Source: Saururus chinensis
Lineage: Eukaryota > Streptophyta > Magnoliopsida > Piperales > Saururaceae
Direction: 5' to 3'
Assembly (NCBI GenBank): GCA_035235625.1
Contig: CP141141.1
Location: 17,667,968-17,731,967 of the forward strand
Length of the DNA: 64,000 bases
The translations under genes and the position numbers were made by a program. Each line of letters opens with the position of its first letter. Positions within the stretch are counted from its first letter, which is position 1. This document shows, in pieces, positions 58,999 to 64,000 of this stretch. The notes beneath the pieces were generated by a model. It was given only the letters and a program-made list of their open reading frames with translations. It did no database searches and was not told the DNA's origin.

Positions 58999-60145
58999 TA
59001 GGGTTGGTAATTGGGTCAGTTCGGGTCAAATAAGGTAGGATTGACCTTGACCCTCACTGAAATCGGGTCGGGTCATGACCTGACCTTATTTTTAAATCGA
59101 GTCGAAAATCCAAACACTAATCCTACTTGAGTCGGGTCGGGTCGGGTATGTGGGTAACCCTACTTTTTTTCACAATTTTTTTTTAGACTCGTAATATATA
59201 CTTTCTCTCTTTGCAAAGGGCAAACACAAATGAAATTAGATACATTACAACATTAATTTGAAATGTATGGTTCTTTGGCTAATTTGCGAATATGTTTTTT
59301 TGTAGTAATTATCAACGAAGACCTTAGAGGTATAATGTTACATTTCCTCCATTCTAAGAGAATGATAATAAAATAGACCTTCAACGTTTATTTCCTCATG
59401 ATCAGCCTACTTGGCTTTCGTTAACTCACATACCAATGCAAAACAGAATAAACATTATTTCTTTGATGGCCAGAGAGGATCATGCGTTTTAGCATGTCTT
59501 AATTTTAAAATTCCAGTAATATGTGACACGTGATTATAATTTTTCTCCTCTGAAAAATGTCTCTCATCGAGCTCTATTATCCGCTTATCTGGATACATGT
59601 TCTTAACCTGCTCCCTTATTATGAATGTCAGACCTTCAACAGAGAGCTAAATCTAGAGTGTGATGTGTCATTCTGAAGGAGAGATGATGAGTAATAAATA
59701 CAACAAAATATGACATATTTTCATTTCATTCACCATACCTAAAAGAATAACAGAAAAAAAATTAAACTATATATAAATATACAACACTTTGAAGATACAA
59801 TCCTCTGTTATCACAAAATAGATGTCTACAACAAAACAAAATATATGTGATCACACCTATGCTCCAAACATCTTATTCATGCCCAAATTTATGTTTAAGC
59901 ACTTCTAGTTCAACATAGTATACACTAAACAAACACTATAATAATAGTATAAATAAGTTCAATAGACCAACACTATAATGACAAGGTTATTTATTATTTG
60001 TAGTCGGGTTGGTTGGGTTGTACGGGTCGGGTCATACTCGACCCTAAATTCAAAACGGGTCAAGAGCCTAAACCTTGACCCTACCTATAGTCGGGTCGGG
60101 TCGGGTGCAGGGTTAAGCGGGTCGGGTTAGATTTTCCCAGCCCTA
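58999..60145. mobile_element. Non-autonomous hAT (Ac/Ds-like) element, 1,147 bp
   Basis: The ends are TAGGGTTGG and, inverted, TAGGGCTGG, followed on both sides by GGGTCGGGTC-rich subterminal repeats. A perfect 8-bp target duplication CCTCCGCC lies at 58,991-58,998 and 60,146-60,153. Both features are typical of the hAT superfamily. It contains no transposase. Confidence 0.88.
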
Positions 60146-60660
60146 CCTCCGCCACTCCCTCCAGATGCCTCCCTACCCTCCCTCGCCACGCAAAGGTTGG
60201 ATCTTCAATGCCCTCGCCCTCTGTCACTCCCTCTAGACACTTCCCCGCCCTCCCTCGCCACGCAAGAGGCTGGATCTCCGACACCCTCACCCTCCGCCAC
60301 TCTCACCAGATGCCTCCCCACCCTCCCTCACCGCACAAATTTTCGATATCCTCTAGCCCAAAGCTCTGACACCTCCCCGCCCTCCCTCACCGGGCAAATT
60401 TTCGATGCCCTCCAACGGCTGGATCTCCAACGCCCTCGCCCTCACCCTTTGCCACTCCCTCCATACCCCCCCTCTCCCCCTGTCCTCCCTCGCCGCGTAG
60501 AGGTTGGATCTCCGACGCCCTCACGCTCTGCCACTCCCTCTAGATGCCTCCCCGCCCTCCCTCGCAGTGCAGATTTTCGACACCCTCTAGCCCAGATCTC
60601 CGACGCCTCCCCGCCCTCCATCGCCATCCAAATCTCCGACACCTTCCAATCACCTTGTCC
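60146..60660. repeat. GC-rich minisatellite, units about 90-120 bp
   Basis: Repeated blocks GGTTGGATCTCCGACGCCCT, CCACTCCCTC.AGATGCCTC, CCCGCCCTCCCTCGC and GCAAATTTTCGA alternate in irregular order. Reading frames through it (up to 197 codons, starting at 60,197) are Pro/Ser/Leu repeats and not a gene. Confidence 0.75.
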
Positions 60661-60959
60661 GAACTCCCAATGTTGTGGACTCGATTTGTCACTTTTTTTA
60701 AAGAACCCAAACTGGACCGGAACACCGGGTAACCGGTTCAACCGCCTGGGTCACGCTGACCCGGCCGGGTTAAATCAACTTAGAAATTAAACTGAATCAG
60801 CCCAATTTTATAACAGGTCCGGTTTGAACCCGATTGAACCGTCCGGTCCGGTCCAATCCGGTTTTCAAAACACTAGTTTACGGCCATGAAGTTGGTCAAA
60901 TTTGACAAAACTATGGTCAATGCCATTTTCGTGAAAGTGCCCAACCCTTTTTTAACAAA

Positions 60960-61070
60960 TACATATTTTGTTTTTTTTATTTTTAAAATTATTAAAAATA
61001 CCTATCACTTTTGAAAAAACAAAAAGTGTTTTGTCATTGCCACGTGTTGATGCCAGCCTCCGATTTTCGT
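60960..61070 (+). mobile_element. Left arm of a MULE related to the PMD element
   Basis: A CACTTTTGAAAAAACAAAAAGTG palindrome is followed by TTTTGTCATTGCCACGTG, GATGCCAGCC and GATTTTCGTATTTTGG. The order matches the arms at 16,560-16,660 and 21,610-21,720. The outer tip is not resolved. Confidence 0.5.
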
Positions 61071-61960
61071 ATTTTGGTGGCGTTAGTCTTTATCAAATGA
61101 GACTAGTTATAGGTTATTCTCTTATGCTTTCAAGAGTAGATCCACTTATATATTGCACTTTTTGTGGACATGACCTTCATTCCGGATGTCCATTTCTAGT
61201 AATCGTGAGCCTGTTGCAATTGTTTATTGGTCGTGAGGGTTCGACTATATATCACTTGTTTAATTCCATTTATTTCAAATAAAGGAATCCAAGTCATTGT
61301 TCCTTTTTTGAATTGTACGCAAGAGCACATCTACAATGGGTTTCAACTTCGTGCAACTCCAAACTACCTCAAAGCCAATGTTAGTTATCCCCTCACCCAC
61401 ACCGGACCCATCATGTATATAACAATTTGATAATCATGTGGCTCGATCGTTATCCTTTTGTGGGTGTTAGGTGAATTTCAATCGGAATTTTGGGTAGCTA
61501 TTGTAAAGTCAAAAGTATATAATTGATAAATTCTATGATAAAAGCACTATGAACATATTCATTTGATGTAATAGATCCAAATATCATAGACGTTGATAAC
61601 CTCACACCTCCAAGATTGAAATACTATATATTCCCTAGTTTTTAACACTAAATCTCATATGACAAGCTTTAGGATAAAATTGCCCTTAAGTCATAAAAAA
61701 CCCATTCTGATGGAGAGGGTTGATCGACAGTGAGAGGTGCAGTTTGCCGGTGGTAGATGATTGGCATAGTAAAAATACTCTTTTCTTCATTATTTCTCAC
61801 TACGGAAGCTTTCTCGGTTGAAAAAACCTTCATTTCACCCACGCCGATGACCCATTAACCTTCATAATGGATAGAATTATTATTTGTGTACAATACAATA
61901 AAAAGATAGCAAATTATGGCAAGTATGTTAGTGAAAGGTGCAGCTAATGAACGTTGATTC
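61071..61960. other. Stretch between MULE arm and transposase
   Basis: Short frames only, no recognised family. It may be the leader or promoter of the MULE transposase downstream. Confidence 0.35.
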
Positions 61961-61989
61961 CCAGGTGAGGTTTGGTGAGTTACTAGTAC

Positions 61990-64000
61990 AAACAAAAGAA
62001 AGACTTGTCATCCTCAATGGTATGTAACTTTGAAGTATTTGATTTTATCTTCGAAATTGTCCATATTGTATAAAATAGAAGATGATGAAGACATAGAATC
62101 AGTGTTTGTCATTCATAAGAAGGCAAATAAAGGAGTGTTATTATTATATGCGAAGATGAACGAGGCTACAAATAGAGACAAATCACTATCGCTGGAAAAG
62201 AACCAGACTGTGTATAGTGATAAATCATCATGGTTGGAGAAGATGTTATTAACTTACCTCAACATGGACGGCAGATTCATGCAGGAGTTAATGATATACC
62301 ATTCACATGTGAAACAATCAAGTAATATTTGATTTGAGATTACATGATATTATACTCTTATTGTATTCACAACACTCTAATTTAAATAATAATGTTTATG
62401 GAAACACGATATTTATAATGTTGCATTACTATTGATACAGAATGCCAATGCGATATCTCACATATTCATGTTAGCGTAGAGACGAGAACATGACTTATAT
62501 GAATAGCATCCTATTGATGTCATGATGAAATTGAGAAGCATATAGTTGAATACACACTGTTGAGTGAAATCTCAGATTAGTTAACATGATAATATCCATT
62601 GTAGGTTGGGAGAACTGGTGAGTTCATCTTAACAAATCTTTATTAGACATCATTCATTATTCCAATGTCTACACAGTCTAATATAGAAGGCATTCACACT
62701 AGATTTACACAAATGTTGCCAAAAATGGGTGCATTAAGGACTTTATTCTAGAGTGATAGTTATGATCCCCCATATGGCTATGGAAATGTTGTCATGCAAG
62801 TATTTGAGTAACCGTGGAGTGCTAAAAAATGGAACAAGAACGATAATATTGAGATGGAAAGTATGTCTAGCCATACAGAATTCAGACACAATGAGTTACC
62901 CACTAATATTGACTTTGAGCCTGAGGCAGAGTGGGCCACAGTCGATGATCTTAATGTGTTGGAACCAAATATTGGTGAGGGTGAGATGATGACCGGTAGT
63001 TTGCAAGCAAGGATTACCAAAATCTACTCCAATTGGGTACATGGTTCCAAAGCATGGTACATTTCAAGAGGGTATTGATAAACCTAGCAATAAAGGCGAA
63101 TTTTACATATTGGGTTGTAGATGAGAACAAGAATGCACGTGCGGCGAAGTGCTCCAATCAATCTTACAAGTTGTACATTATGGCATATCACATAGGAGAT
63201 GATGTGATTGTGACAAGGTTAGTGCCTGACTACATGTGTGACATGAAAAGGAAGTCAATTGACCACCCTTTAACATCTCACTTTTAGATTGCCAAAAAAT
63301 GCTATGGCCTCTATAAGATTCCACAAACATTACACCTAAAAACCTAGCGACATATATTTCTAAGTACTAGTGTACAATTGTAAACTACAAGAAATGTTGA
63401 CATGCAAGTAAGGCAGATTGTCTTAAATTATTCTTACACGAGATTTACCATATCGGGGATATGTTTAAACGATTTTTAGAAAGTCGAGTTTAAGAAAACA
63501 TGACTTGTTAATCTGTCCTATAATCAGAAACATGAGAGGGGCACATTTATTCCATTGTTTGAGGGTGTCATTGTTAACTACAACAAATCTTGTCATGCAG
63601 GTAAAGCAAAGTGTTATTTAATCGATGGGGATCCAGACGAATCTTATCACATACTACTTGCATATGATGTTCAAATAGAAAGGATTAATCCTAGCAGTAT
63701 AGTAGTTCTCGTCAAATCATGTGATATTCTAAAACCTAAAGGGGTTTTGGATGTTTGGGCCGATGACAAGAGCTTTTAGAAGAACACTGAATTCATTGTT
63801 AACCATATATGCTACTTTTTTGAAGCAAAAGTATCCCAGTCATCTATTGATAGAAATTGTACTAGACGGGAACAATAATATGTTTTGGGTCGCATTTGCA
63901 GTAGTTGAAAATGAGTGCATGAAAAATGCTACTCCATTGATATATATAAAATGACATATGAAGAAGCTTTATTCCTAACAATGGACATGCACCAGCGGGC
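61990..64000 (+). pseudogene. MULE (MuDR-type) transposase, N-terminal half, broken and cut by the window end
   Basis: Partial plus-strand frames follow the MuDR order: an acidic IEDDEDIESVFV segment (about 62,085-62,125); FKRVLINLAIKANFTYWVVD with RAAKCSNQSYKLYIMAYH (63,063-63,190); DHPLTSHF (63,259-63,285); IVNYNKSCHAGKAKC-DGDPDESYHILLAY (63,567-63,670); and TRAFRRTLN with LDGNNNMFWVAFAVVENEC (63,765-63,925), the start of the DDE catalytic core. Stops and frame changes separate these blocks, for example after 63,287 and at about 63,777. A related shorter motif, IVNYKKC, occurs at 63,370, suggesting a local duplication. The gene continues past 64,000. Confidence 0.7.

Larger units (their letters stand above)
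58879..60875. mobile_element. hAT-like element carrying a GC-rich minisatellite
   Basis: The left end CATGTTTTAAAACCCGG and the right end, read inverted, TAGTGTTTTGAAAACCGG are terminal repeats rich in CCGG. Flanks GTTTGCGG (58,871-58,878) and GTTTACGG (60,876-60,883) form an 8-bp duplication with one mismatch. The interior, without the inserted 1.1-kb element, is about 840 bases, mostly the minisatellite at 60,146-60,660. Confidence 0.6.

Noticed and set aside
60197-60790. 197-codon frame, plus-strand
   Set aside because: It is the translation of a GC-rich minisatellite; both strands are open because the repeat lacks stops.
1-64000. tRNA, rRNA or organelle-derived segments
   Set aside because: I looked for cloverleaf-like and organelle gene signatures and saw none I could support by eye.

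Overview
This is nuclear DNA of a flowering plant. It holds spliced genes with GT-AG introns, large stretches of decayed LTR retrotransposons, and several families of Mutator-like (MULE), hAT and Stowaway DNA transposons. I can support one complete host gene. The rest is repeat-derived or AT-rich intergenic DNA. I cannot name the species; a dicot-type genome is the most I would infer.

Layout. 1-15,271: nested LTR-retrotransposon fossils, including a gene-less element at about 7,436-14,488 with a primer-binding site, a polypurine tract and an internal motif repeated eight times. 15,458-22,619: a composite block of MULE DNA that appears to have landed in the arm of a Stowaway MITE. At its core (16,537-21,443) is a MULE with long terminal inverted repeats and a possible 9-bp target duplication. 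It carries a plant-mobile-domain (PMD) gene of 619 codons, with two in-frame TGAs, plus the zinc-knuckle tail of a transposase. 23,185-23,482: a MITE with long inverted repeats. 24,057-34,309 (minus strand): a DEMETER/ROS1-type 5-methylcytosine DNA glycosylase. Its 19 coding exons stay in one frame and give 2,072 residues. 34,310-39,737: its leader and flank, mostly unique-looking DNA. 39,738-45,250: decayed LTR-like DNA. 45,250-56,350: a MULE with its transposase on the minus strand, apparently split by a nest of Ty3/gypsy fossils that includes a 3.5-kb solo LTR. 57,538-58,400: a MULE derivative with a CT/GA hairpin. 58,879-60,875: a GC-rich minisatellite-bearing, hAT-like element with a second hAT element inserted in it, each with an 8-bp duplication. 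60,960-64,000: the left arm and N-terminal transposase region of a MULE whose arm resembles the PMD MULE; it runs off the window.

How the parts relate. The host gene encodes the enzyme family that removes DNA methylation, and it lies among the transposons that methylation normally silences. The MULE copies share a diagnostic palindrome, GATTTCGTCC...GGACGAAATC, close to their ends. This links a PMD-carrying copy, hairpin-carrying gene-less copies and a transposase-carrying copy into one extended family.

Limits. Exon boundaries come from reading splice signals and family conservation by eye. No alignment, expression or database search was run. Many repeat boundaries are approximate.
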